From positions 1 through 64,000 of the forward strand of contig NZ_JAAONZ010000007.1 of assembly GCF_011602365.1 (NCBI RefSeq): 64,000 nt of DNA. Reading direction: 5' to 3'. The position numbers were made by a program, and so were the translations under genes. This DNA is from Pseudomaricurvus hydrocarbonicus (GTDB lineage Bacteria > Pseudomonadota > Gammaproteobacteria > Pseudomonadales > Cellvibrionaceae). Numbering within the stretch: the first letter of the stretch is position 1; every line of letters starts with the position of its first letter. Under the pieces are notes generated by a model that saw only the letters and a list, made by a program, of their open reading frames with translations, was not told the DNA's origin and searched no databases. Positions 1 to 7,393 of this stretch are shown here, piece after piece.

Positions 1-58
1 CGCCAGCCACCTTGTCGGCCATGTCCTGTAGTTCTTTGTTTTTCATTGTCGATACCAT
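1..58 (-). CDS. N-terminus of an unknown protein, cut by the window edge
   Basis: An open frame starts at an ATG at 58-56 and runs leftward off the window. It reads MVSTMKNKELQDMADKVAG, a charged helix-like start. A GAGGAG ribosome-binding sequence sits about 10 bases upstream of this ATG. An earlier ATG in another frame lies only three bases from the GAGGAG and gives an unlikely peptide. I do not recognise the family from 19 residues. It lies just downstream of the IS30 transposase on the same strand, so it could be read from an IS promoter or its own. Confidence 0.35.
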   Translation of the reverse strand, partial: MVSTMKNKELQDMADKVAG

Positions 59-89
59 GATTCATTAACTCCTCTAGGGTAATATGAAT

Positions 90-1320
90 CACGGGGTTTA
101 CACAGTTAGTGGGACATTCTCTCGGTCGCCGCAACACACGCGTTAAATCTATCAGCGGGAGATTCATAATCCAAGGTTTTTCTAGGCCTCTCATTTAGCT
201 GTCGAGCGATAGCGTTCAACTTTGCTTGTGAGTGAACCGAAAGATCCGTTCCTTTAGGCAGATACTGTCTCAACAGCCGATTCGTATTTTCATTTGAACC
301 TCTCTGCCAGGGCGACTGAGGATCACACAGGTAGATCTGAATGTCTGTTGCTACAGTAAACTCCTTATGGTCATTCATCTCACACCCTCTATCCCAAGTC
401 AGGGATTTGTAGAGTTCACTTGGTAGTTGTTTTGACTGCTTAATCAGTGCAGCGATAACGGTTGCAGTCTTTTTGTCTTTCAACTTGAGCAACATAACGT
501 AACGAGTATGACGTTCAACTAAGGTGGCCACATAGCTATTGTTACAACCCTCGATTAAATCCCCTTCCCAGTGCCCAGGGATAGCCCGATCCTCAATGGA
601 AGCTGGTCTCTCACTTATTGGCACTGCATCGACAATTTTTCCCTGTCCAAGGCCCTTTCTGCTTGAATGCTTGGATCTACGTTTAACGCGCTGTGTACGT
701 AAACAATGGACAAGCTCTTTCTTTAAAGCCCCTCGAGCTTGTATATACAATGTTTTGTAAATCGTTTCATGTGACACGTAAAAGCTCTCTGACGAGAATA
801 TTCTTTTCAACCAACCTGATATCTGCTGAGGAGACCATCGCCTTTTGAGCTTTTTGGCAACCATCTGGCTCAAAGGCTTATTGCATAATAGCTTACAAGA
901 TTTTGGTCGTTTAGCTCGCTCCCATGCCGCCTTATCAGCTTGACTGGCACGGTAGTACTGGCAACCGCCGTTACGATTGATTTCACGGCTAATAGTGGAG
1001 GGGGAGCGAGAAAGACGAACCGCTATTGACCGGACACTCTCTTGAGCAACAAGGCCTCGGGAAATCTCTTCACGTTCGGATAATGACAAACTTCTTTTAG
1101 CACGTTTTCTCTCTGGCGGTCGAATTCCACCTGTTTCGGCAATGATTTGTTCAATAGATGAGTGATATCTGTCAAATAAGCGTGCTATATCGGCAAGGGA
1201 ATCGCCTTTATGATAGCGATCCCACATCAAAGCCCGTTGTTCAGCGGTATAAAATATCCGTTTTCTTTGTTTCATGGCTACGCTTCCTCTTTATTAGAAG
1301 GATAGCGTTGCAATCACCGC
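90..1320. mobile_element. IS30-family insertion sequence (approximate ends)
   Basis: The element carries one transposase gene. The right end read inward, GGTGATTGCAACGCTATC (about 1290-1310), and the left end, GGGGTTTACACAGTTAG (about 94-110), align with roughly two matches in three, as in the imperfect 20-30 bp ends of IS30 elements. No clean target duplication was identified, so the limits are approximate. A coding remnant begins soon after the right end, suggesting the element inserted into or deleted part of a gene. Confidence 0.5.
106..1275 (-). CDS. IS30-family transposase
   Basis: 389 residues, the usual length for IS30 transposases, and apparently intact. An N-terminal helix-turn-helix reads RSIAVRLSRSPSTISREINR. 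The C-terminal DDE catalytic core shows the first Asp in GHWEGDLIEG, the second in LTWDRGCEMNDH, and the Glu in PWQRGSNENTNRLLRQY, the family signature around the third acidic residue. The protein would cut and join the element's ends. It points away from the hamAB genes, so it would not transcribe into them. Its presence next to a defence module and gene cassettes marks this end as an acquired region. Confidence 0.93.
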   Translation of the reverse strand: MKQRKRIFYTAEQRALMWDRYHKGDSLADIARLFDRYHSSIEQIIAETGGIRPPERKRAKRSLSLSEREEISRGLVAQESVRSIAVRLSRSPSTISREINRNGGCQYYRASQADKAAWERAKRPKSCKLLCNKPLSQMVAKKLKRRWSPQQISGWLKRIFSSESFYVSHETIYKTLYIQARGALKKELVHCLRTQRVKRRSKHSSRKGLGQGKIVDAVPISERPASIEDRAIPGHWEGDLIEGCNNSYVATLVERHTRYVMLLKLKDKKTATVIAALIKQSKQLPSELYKSLTWDRGCEMNDHKEFTVATDIQIYLCDPQSPWQRGSNENTNRLLRQYLPKGTDLSVHSQAKLNAIARQLNERPRKTLDYESPADRFNACVAATERMSH

Positions 1321-1353
1321 TTGAACCCACAACCCAAAGCGGACAGTGGATAG

Positions 1354-1449
1354 GTATCTTGTAGTGTCAAATGTAAGGTATCACTCCGTTGGTTCGATGA
1401 GGTTTATACAGAGATATTTGAGCAGACTGAGAATTTTAAGAAGAATTAA
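1354..1449 (+). pseudogene. C-terminal remnant of a gene truncated upstream of hamA
   Basis: An open frame without a start codon runs from just after the IS30 right end to a TAA at 1447-1449, two bases before the hamA ATG. Its last residues, SLRWFDEVYTEIFEQTENF plus a short basic tail, look like a genuine amphipathic protein end rather than random sequence. The spacing is typical of an operon. I infer that an upstream gene of the same operon was lost or cut when the IS element arrived. The family cannot be named from about 30 residues; a regulator or a third defence-island component are both possible. Confidence 0.45.
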
Positions 1450-1451
1450 TA

Positions 1452-2228
1452 ATGGATTTTATAGAAGAGCTGAATGAGCGTCCTGAAGGTAGCTTAGATG
1501 TTACTTGTCATGTTTTATCTGACAATTCTGCACAACAGCTAGAGGATTATCTTGTAGATAGGCTGGCCAGCTGTTATATCTCTCAAGAAAAACTAGAAGA
1601 GAGGGCTAATCAAACAGGCCTAACCTATAGTGAATTGATCGCTAACAAGATTCCTGACAAGGGAAGTGTAATGTCAGGTGATTTCGGAGAAATATTTACT
1701 CTTTATTTTTTAGATAGGCAGTATGAAGATGATTTGAAACTAATTAAGAAGTGGAGATACAAGCAGGATAGGAAAAAGGCCGCGCCACACTCAGATGTTG
1801 TTTTATTTAATATTGAAGATTTGAATAATCCTTCAGAAGATGATTTTGTTATATGTGCTGAGTCTAAACAGAAAGCAACTTCTAGTACATTTGACCCTAT
1901 TGCAAGTGCTATCTCAGGATATGAGTCGGATAGAACTGGCAGGCTTGCCAAAACACTTGTATGGCTTAAAGAAAAAGCCATTGATGAAGGGAATCAAGAT
2001 GATTTAGCCTTGGCCTCTCGGTTTGCGGATGAATTAAATACCCGTTATTCGAAGATATATCGAGCTGTTGCTGTTGTTGATAGGACGTTTCTGAATAACG
2101 AGATAACAAAAAATATTAATTTACCTGAAAGAACTCATGACTTTGAGATCATTGTTATTGGTATTGATGATCTGAAAGAGCGTTATGAATCGGTATATCA
2201 GCGTGCGTGTGCAGAGGCAGATCTATGA
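1452..2228 (+). CDS. hamA: Hachiman defence protein HamA (DUF1837 nuclease-like)
   Basis: 258 residues. The central block fits the DUF1837/HamA family: GDFGE at 76-80, a basic stretch KKWRYKQDRKK at 99-109, HSDVV with Asp115, and AESKQK with Glu137 and Lys139. This arrangement suggests a PD-(D/E)xK-type nuclease site. HamA is the effector of Hachiman anti-phage systems and is held in check by the helicase HamB; together they respond to phage by destroying DNA. The next gene overlaps by ATGA and is a helicase of HamB size, which strongly supports the call. The region is much more AT-rich than the steroid genes to the right, indicating transfer. Confidence 0.85.
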   Translation: MDFIEELNERPEGSLDVTCHVLSDNSAQQLEDYLVDRLASCYISQEKLEERANQTGLTYSELIANKIPDKGSVMSGDFGEIFTLYFLDRQYEDDLKLIKKWRYKQDRKKAAPHSDVVLFNIEDLNNPSEDDFVICAESKQKATSSTFDPIASAISGYESDRTGRLAKTLVWLKEKAIDEGNQDDLALASRFADELNTRYSKIYRAVAVVDRTFLNNEITKNINLPERTHDFEIIVIGIDDLKERYESVYQRACAEADL

Positions 2229-5146
2229 GTGAACTTCTGCTACACATGATGGCTGAGTTTGAGTCCTGGGAGGCCGCAGCTGAGTTCAATATACCTCAAC
2301 AGAGCTGGGCTGATTATACTGTTAATGATAGAGTGGATGATCTTTATATAGCTACTTTTTCTCATATATTTAGTACATTGAGGGAAGAATCCGAAGATAA
2401 GAAATCTAATCTTTTATCATGTGCTAAGACATTACTGGTTTTCTCAAAGAGTGCAGCATCAAAATATATAAGTGGAGTAGAGAAGAATCGTAACCTTTTG
2501 TATTCAGCGGCGCTTTATTATCTTGCAGACCAACCACCAACAGCATTTCTAATTGCAAAAGATATTGATCCAGAAATTTTTGAAATAGAGCAGGAGAAAT
2601 TCCTATATTCATTTTTATCTCGAATTTCTGATGAGGAAACCGAGTTATCTGTTGAAATTTTTGATGCGGTGAGTAGGGGTGAGTATCAAAGGTTTGACCA
2701 TATCCTTGATATATTATCTGAGCAGGTTGCAATTGGGCTTCAGCATGATCCATTGCTTTTTGTTAGCTCAAAGTTTGCTTATGAATGTATTGATAGATTT
2801 AAAAGTGTAAATGTTTGGAGTCTTCTTGAGCGATATTCTGACTGTGAGGATATGTCAGTATGGAATGAGTTGCTATCGTCTAACGGATGCCATCCTATCT
2901 GGGAGTTATTGCCCTCACAGGTAAAAGCAGTTGAATCTGGAATCCTTACTGGTGAAAAACCTGCTTATAGCATGCAGATGCCTACTTCTGCAGGAAAAAC
3001 TTCACTGTGTGAAATTATCATCTTTAATGAAGTTAAAGTAAGAGGTAATAAAGTTCTATTTCTTGTGCCTTTCAGGGCGCTAGCAGCAGAGGTAAAGGCT
3101 GGAATGTATTCTAGGCTGAGTAACGTTGGTGTAGATATTTCAGCTAGTTATGGAGGTAATATTCCCACTCGCTCTGAATCTACGACTGTAGAAAATTCTG
3201 ATGTTGTTATTTCTACGCCTGAAAAGTTTGAGGCGCTCTGTCAAGTTATCCCTGATTTCATTGATCGGTTTGATGTTTTGATTTGTGATGAGGGGCATCT
3301 AATTGATGATGGTAATCGAGGTCTACAATATGAACTATTGCTGACCAAATTTAAAAGACGAGAGAATCCCGTAGATAAGATTGTTTTTATATCAGCTATC
3401 TTGCCAAATGTTTCAGATATTAATGACTGGTTAGGTGGAGATGAAAGCAGTTTAATTAACTCAGATTATAAGCCTGTAGTAACAGATTATTCTTTTGTTA
3501 GATCTGTTAATGATAAGTGGTTTTTGGACTTTAACCCTCACTTGGATCAACCTTATAGTTATTTTTTAAGCGACTTCATTCAAAAATACGAACTTAAGTT
3601 TACTAATCAAGGTGCAGGAAATAGTAATCTCTTGCCAGGTTGGAGTTCACTGTTAACTTTGGCTTGTGCTTCAGCTTTTAAGGCTTCTATATCAGGTTCT
3701 GTAATTCTATTTACTACAGAGAAAGGCGTGTCTGGTGTTAGAGGTTTAGCAAATAAATGTTTAGATATGTTGAAAAAAAATGCATTTATTACGCAGCAGT
3801 ATCAAGTGGAAAATCATCCTGTAGACCTTGTTAATTATATTTCAATGCTTTTAGGTGGAGAGCATTTGTTAACTAGATTGGTTCAGAATAAGATTGGCTA
3901 TCATCATGGAGATCTTCCTCAAGAATTGCGTCGAGAAATGGAACAGGCAATTAATGATAAAAAATTAAATATATTGATATGCACTTCCACTTTAGCGGAA
4001 GGAGTTAATCTACCAATCAGAACTATAGTTTTACATACGGTCAAACGATTTAATGGAAGAATCAAGGACTTTATTGAAAAGAGGAATATAAAAAATATTA
4101 TAGGAAGAGCAGGTAGAGCGGGAAAGGAAACTCGTGGCAGAGTTATTTTTGCTAATGAGTCAGAAAGAGACTACGCCCTAGAAGTTATAAATGATGTTCA
4201 ATTGGAGTCAGCTCATGGCTTTTTATTCTCGCTCATTAAAGCTCTTAAAAACTATCTAGAAGCAATGAATTTAACCTTGAATCAGGAGTTCTTTGATTCC
4301 GATGTTGCAAAAGATATCTCTTATATCTTTGAATCTATTGATATGTCACTTTTACAGTCTTTACCAGAAGACATCCTTGAAGAAGAATTAGATACATTTT
4401 TAGATCAGATGTTATCTGAAACTTTAGCATCTAAGTTTTGCAATGAAGAGGGTTTAACTGATCTATTAAAAATGGTTTTTTCTTTAAGGACTGAGCGAAT
4501 ATTTTATGAAACAGACTCTACGATGAGAACCATAATGAGGAATACAGGTTCTTCGCTTAACTTTCTTAATTATGTTGAAGCAAGTCAGATACTTGATCAG
4601 GATATGTGGCGGTCTCTAACCGCTCCACAGGAACCTAAATGGTTTAATAATATAATTAAGCCAGTGTTGAACCATATTGGTTATGAGGATAGTGCTGATC
4701 TTATCATAGATGTATTAAATGGTTGGGTATCCGGCAGCTTTTATGTAGAAATAGCTGAAGACCTTGAGCAGGATGTAGATGATGTTGTTAGATATGTTTG
4801 TATAGATATAGGCTTTGAGTTACAGCAGACATTATCTCAGCTTACACGTTTCGCAATCGAACTTTATGAAGATGAAGTTCCTGATCATGTCGTGAATTGG
4901 CCTCAGTATATGCAATATGGTGTCAATCGTCAGATTCACTTGAGACTAATTAACTCTGGGGTTACAGACAGGCTGGCTGTATTTGGAGTTGCTCGGTTCT
5001 TGGATTCCCTTGGGGTTCCAGAAGATATTCGGAATCTTCGCAGGCTATTAATGGTTAATAGAGAAGCTTTAAATAATGCCTTAGAACAAGACCCTCGTGT
5101 TCCAGCATTATCAATAAGTCGATTCTTTGATGATTACAATATTTGA
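2225..5146 (+). CDS. hamB: Hachiman helicase HamB
   Basis: 973 residues from the ATG that overlaps the hamA stop (ATGA at 2225-2228); an in-frame start 18 bases earlier is less likely. It is a superfamily 2 helicase: Walker A TSAGKT near residues 253-260, DEGH near 355, SAI (motif III) shortly after, then CTSTLAEGVNLP and GRAGRAGKE (motif VI) near 627. The long C-terminal region after the helicase core is typical of HamB and has no motif I can name. HamB binds and translocates on DNA and controls HamA. Codon use and AT richness match hamA and differ from the neighbouring steroid genes. Confidence 0.87.
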   Translation: MSELLLHMMAEFESWEAAAEFNIPQQSWADYTVNDRVDDLYIATFSHIFSTLREESEDKKSNLLSCAKTLLVFSKSAASKYISGVEKNRNLLYSAALYYLADQPPTAFLIAKDIDPEIFEIEQEKFLYSFLSRISDEETELSVEIFDAVSRGEYQRFDHILDILSEQVAIGLQHDPLLFVSSKFAYECIDRFKSVNVWSLLERYSDCEDMSVWNELLSSNGCHPIWELLPSQVKAVESGILTGEKPAYSMQMPTSAGKTSLCEIIIFNEVKVRGNKVLFLVPFRALAAEVKAGMYSRLSNVGVDISASYGGNIPTRSESTTVENSDVVISTPEKFEALCQVIPDFIDRFDVLICDEGHLIDDGNRGLQYELLLTKFKRRENPVDKIVFISAILPNVSDINDWLGGDESSLINSDYKPVVTDYSFVRSVNDKWFLDFNPHLDQPYSYFLSDFIQKYELKFTNQGAGNSNLLPGWSSLLTLACASAFKASISGSVILFTTEKGVSGVRGLANKCLDMLKKNAFITQQYQVENHPVDLVNYISMLLGGEHLLTRLVQNKIGYHHGDLPQELRREMEQAINDKKLNILICTSTLAEGVNLPIRTIVLHTVKRFNGRIKDFIEKRNIKNIIGRAGRAGKETRGRVIFANESERDYALEVINDVQLESAHGFLFSLIKALKNYLEAMNLTLNQEFFDSDVAKDISYIFESIDMSLLQSLPEDILEEELDTFLDQMLSETLASKFCNEEGLTDLLKMVFSLRTERIFYETDSTMRTIMRNTGSSLNFLNYVEASQILDQDMWRSLTAPQEPKWFNNIIKPVLNHIGYEDSADLIIDVLNGWVSGSFYVEIAEDLEQDVDDVVRYVCIDIGFELQQTLSQLTRFAIELYEDEVPDHVVNWPQYMQYGVNRQIHLRLINSGVTDRLAVFGVARFLDSLGVPEDIRNLRRLLMVNREALNNALEQDPRVPALSISRFFDDYNI

Positions 5147-5185
5147 AACGGTTTAAACATACTTGAGGGCCACGCGCTGTCGTTC

Positions 5186-5377
5186 TTGGATAAATTACGG
5201 GGAAAATTTCTTGCCGGAATGAAGGCTTATGTTGCGGGTTTAGCCGCATGTAACTCCGTGGGGCGCGGTGCTTGGAATGATCTAGATTTAAAGGTTGATG
5301 GTATGGTGATCAATGGAATCAGAGTCATAGAAAAACTTAACGTCTGCTTCTGGCCGAATTGGGACATGGCGAAGTGA
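5186..5377 (+). CDS. Small hypothetical ORF between hamB and attC site
   Basis: A 63-codon frame that would need a TTG start at 5186; the frame is open further upstream without an ATG. No recognised motif, signal peptide or membrane segment is visible. It ends 11 bases before the first attC-like site, the position expected for the last gene of an integron cassette, but it may equally be a decayed gene end. The stretch 5147-5185 holds nothing else I can support. Confidence 0.2.
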   Translation: MDKLRGKFLAGMKAYVAGLAACNSVGRGAWNDLDLKVDGMVINGIRVIEKLNVCFWPNWDMAK

Positions 5378-5388
5378 ATGCAGGTAAC

Positions 5389-5460
5389 GTATAACAAGCG
5401 CAAGCAGTCGGAAAAATTACTCGATGTGCTCCAAATTTTCCACTGTTGCGAGCGTTAGTG
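5389..5460 (+). other. Integron attC-like recombination site 1
   Basis: A 72-base imperfect palindrome. The left arm TAACAAGCGCAAGCAGT pairs with the right arm ACTGTTGCGAGCGTTA. The pairing is TAAC/GTTA (R boxes), an unpaired three-base spacer (AAG against AGC), CGCAA/TTGCG (L boxes), one unpaired G in the left arm only, then CAGT/ACTG and GGAAAAATT/AATTTTCC. Paired R and L boxes, an unpaired central spacer and an extrahelical base are the defining features of attC sites read by integron integrases. An ORF begins 7 bases later. No integrase gene is in the window. Confidence 0.72.
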
Positions 5461-5467
5461 TTCAATC

Positions 5468-5900
5468 ATGACCAATAGAAAAATTACTATAATATTCTTC
5501 TCCCTAATCTTAGTCGTATCGGTTGATTCGGGCGTCGGGTATTTCAATTACTTTGTAGGTCTAGAAGATCCTAATAAACAGAACATAGCTATGTGTATAA
5601 TTTACATGCTTCATACGGTGATCCTAGCCATTTCTATTTTTTACCAAAAAGTAAATCGGAAAGATTTTATTGTATGCGTGTATTTTGTTGTTCTTAGTAT
5701 CTCAATACGCTTTTGTACTAATGTCCGCAAAAAGGTCGGGAGTTACAAGCTATGTAGATATCCCCCTACTTATTCATGCTTCGGGATACTCCCTATCAAA
5801 TTTTGTATGGCTAGTAATTTATATTTTCGGTGGTGTTATGTTACTGAATTGGAATAGCATCAAAAAAACAATAACAAGGCCAAGCACTAGTGCCCGCTGA
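5468..5900 (+). pseudogene. Frameshifted membrane-protein gene cassette
   Basis: The first frame starts at the ATG at 5468 (MTNRKITIIFFSLILVV) and gives two hydrophobic segments, then becomes poorly hydrophobic and Cys-rich after about residue 78. The overlapping frame from 5670 continues with strongly membrane-like sequence (ILLFLVSQYAFVLM, then FVWLVIYIFGGVMLL) and ends at 5900. Joining them near 5690-5705 gives a four-segment membrane protein of about 143 residues, so a one-base indel is likely. It fills the space between the two attC-like sites, as a gene cassette would. The family is unknown. A sequencing error is the alternative to a real frameshift. Confidence 0.5.
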
Positions 5901-5923
5901 AAAGCGCGGGCTGGACGCTAATC
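5869..5923 (+). other. Integron attC-like recombination site 2
   Basis: A second, shorter palindrome at the end of the cassette ORF. TAACAAGGCCAAG at the left faces CTGGACGCTAATC at the right, with an inner perfect stem GCCCGC/GCGGGC around an 8-base loop. The R-box pairing TAAC/GCTA has one mismatch on the top strand that becomes a G-T wobble on the bottom strand, the strand that integrases recombine. The L boxes pair less well than in site 1. The distance between the sites, about 460 bases, is typical of a single gene cassette. Confidence 0.5.
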
Positions 5924-6011
5924 TTTCCCCGATTTAACGGACACCAAAGTAAAACTGGCGAGGTGTCTAATGCCAAAGTACACAAAGCCAAGAAAGACCT
6001 GGATCGAAGGC

Positions 6012-7161
6012 CTAGATAGGCACTTCCAAAAAAAACTGATAAGGTCAATTGAAAATGAAAGTAACTCTCTGTCCCCGCTATTCATGCACGGCATTCATTA
6101 CCGCTTTATTGATCGCATCGGCACCGGCAACTGTAAATTCCGCAGACGTGGCGGAGACCTCCAGCGAGAAGGAGGTTGCAGTTGAAACCTGGTCCTGCCC
6201 GCTACAACCAGGTACGCCACCGAGTGGTGAGCTGACCGCTGAAGCTATTGCTGCCACCAAAACCACGCGGACAGACCCGGGGCTGTTCGAAGGGCCGGCG
6301 TGGATAGGTGACGCTCTGTATTATTCCGATTTCACTTTCGGCACGGGTTTCCCCTCTCGCGTTCAGGTATTGAAAAGCGACGGTACAGTGACAACAGCCA
6401 TTGCTGACAGTGGCAGCAATGGCCTGGCGGTGGATGGTGAAGGGTTTTTGTTCGCCGCTACGCACGACCGTAAAGCCATTTCCCGCTTTAACCCGAGCAC
6501 CGGCGAGCGAGAAATGATTGTTAACGGATACGACGGGCAACCTTTTAATTCCCCGAATGATTTAACCCTCTCGCGCGATGGCATTCTCTATTTCACTGAC
6601 CCAGATTATCAACGCTCGGCCGCACCCGGAGGCCAGCAGAAAACCCGTGTCTATCAATTCGATGGCGAGAAAGTCACTGTCATTGACGATACCCTTGTCA
6701 ACCCCAATGGTGTTTCCCTCTCCCCCGACCAAACTACGCTCTATGTTGCCGGTGGTCAGGTCGTGCGGGCGTACCCCATTGAGAAGGGCGTGATGGGGGC
6801 TGGCGTGGATTTAATAGAGGTCGAAACACCCGACGGCATGGCGGTGGATTGTGCGGGCAACCTTTATGTGACCGAGCACAGTCTGCAACACATCCGCGTG
6901 ATTACGCCTTCGGGCGAGGAGATCGCCAGAATTAAAGTGGACGCGAACATTACCAACGCCGCATTCGGTGGATCAGAGCGCAAAACGCTTTATATTACCG
7001 GCGCGGGTACGCTATGGTCTTTGGAGTTGGATATTGCCGGTTTGCCTTATTGAAAAATAATACAGGACAGGCACTCCCCAAAAAGATCTATCTGTATCCC
7101 GTCATGAATCATGATGAAGGAAAACCTAGACAGGCACTTACAAAGACTAGACAGGCACTTA
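6012..7161 (+). repeat. Four copies of a CTAGACAGGCACTT-like repeat flanking the propeller gene
   Basis: Similar 15-16-base words occur at 6012-6027 (CTAGATAGGCACTTCC), 7064-7079 (AGGACAGGCACTCCCC), 7125-7140 (CCTAGACAGGCACTTA) and 7147-7161 (CTAGACAGGCACTTA), all on the same strand, one before and three after the gene at 6055-7053. The two adjacent copies at 7125 and 7147 share 15 bases. Nothing else is seen in 7054-7341. They may be scars of mobile elements or binding sites; the function is not known. Confidence 0.5.
6055..7053 (+). CDS. Exported SMP-30/gluconolactonase-like beta-propeller protein
   Basis: 332 residues from the ATG at 6055, preceded by AAGG at 6041-6044; a TTG two codons earlier is possible. 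The N-terminus has a hydrophobic segment ending ASAPATVNSA, a Sec signal peptide, so the protein is probably periplasmic. The body is the SMP-30/gluconolactonase/LRE type of six-bladed propeller: EGPAWIGDALYYSD (metal-site Glu), SNGLAVDGEGFLFAATH, SPNDLTLSRDGILYFTDP (Asn and Asp ligands) and PNGVSLSPDQTTLYVA. These enzymes hydrolyse lactones or esters with a divalent metal. The substrate is unknown. Composition is GC-rich like the steroid genes, unlike the cassettes just upstream. Confidence 0.8.
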   Translation: MKVTLCPRYSCTAFITALLIASAPATVNSADVAETSSEKEVAVETWSCPLQPGTPPSGELTAEAIAATKTTRTDPGLFEGPAWIGDALYYSDFTFGTGFPSRVQVLKSDGTVTTAIADSGSNGLAVDGEGFLFAATHDRKAISRFNPSTGEREMIVNGYDGQPFNSPNDLTLSRDGILYFTDPDYQRSAAPGGQQKTRVYQFDGEKVTVIDDTLVNPNGVSLSPDQTTLYVAGGQVVRAYPIEKGVMGAGVDLIEVETPDGMAVDCAGNLYVTEHSLQHIRVITPSGEEIARIKVDANITNAAFGGSERKTLYITGAGTLWSLELDIAGLPY

Positions 7162-7341
7162 TTCCATCATAGTTCTTTTGGATTTCACCAAATTCTCAAG
7201 CGTAAGCAGAATTAATTGACCAAAAGCCTAAACAGAGGTCAAAAGCCATATTTCAGACGCAGAAACTCCTCGGCGAAGACCGATGGATTAATATGGCCGG
7301 GAGTATGAATAATGACTGTCTTTGATTTTTAACCTTCGGTC

Positions 7342-7371
7342 ACCGTCCGTTATTGGCACATAACGGACGGT
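7342..7371. terminator. Perfect 12-bp hairpin downstream of the acyl-CoA dehydrogenase
   Basis: ACCGTCCGTTAT at 7342-7353 and ATAACGGACGGT at 7360-7371 are perfect inverted repeats with a 6-base loop. The hairpin lies 22 bases past the stop of the minus-strand gene ending at 7394 and could end its transcript. It has no strong T-run on either strand, so a protein-binding site is an alternative. Confidence 0.4.
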
Positions 7372-7393
7372 CAGCTGATGGGGTACTTGACCC

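Noticed and set aside
5970-6005. MPKYTKPRKTW peptide resembling the start of an IS3-type OrfA transposase
   Set aside because: Only about eleven residues look like it, the frame then loses similarity, and no terminal repeats or OrfB remains are visible.
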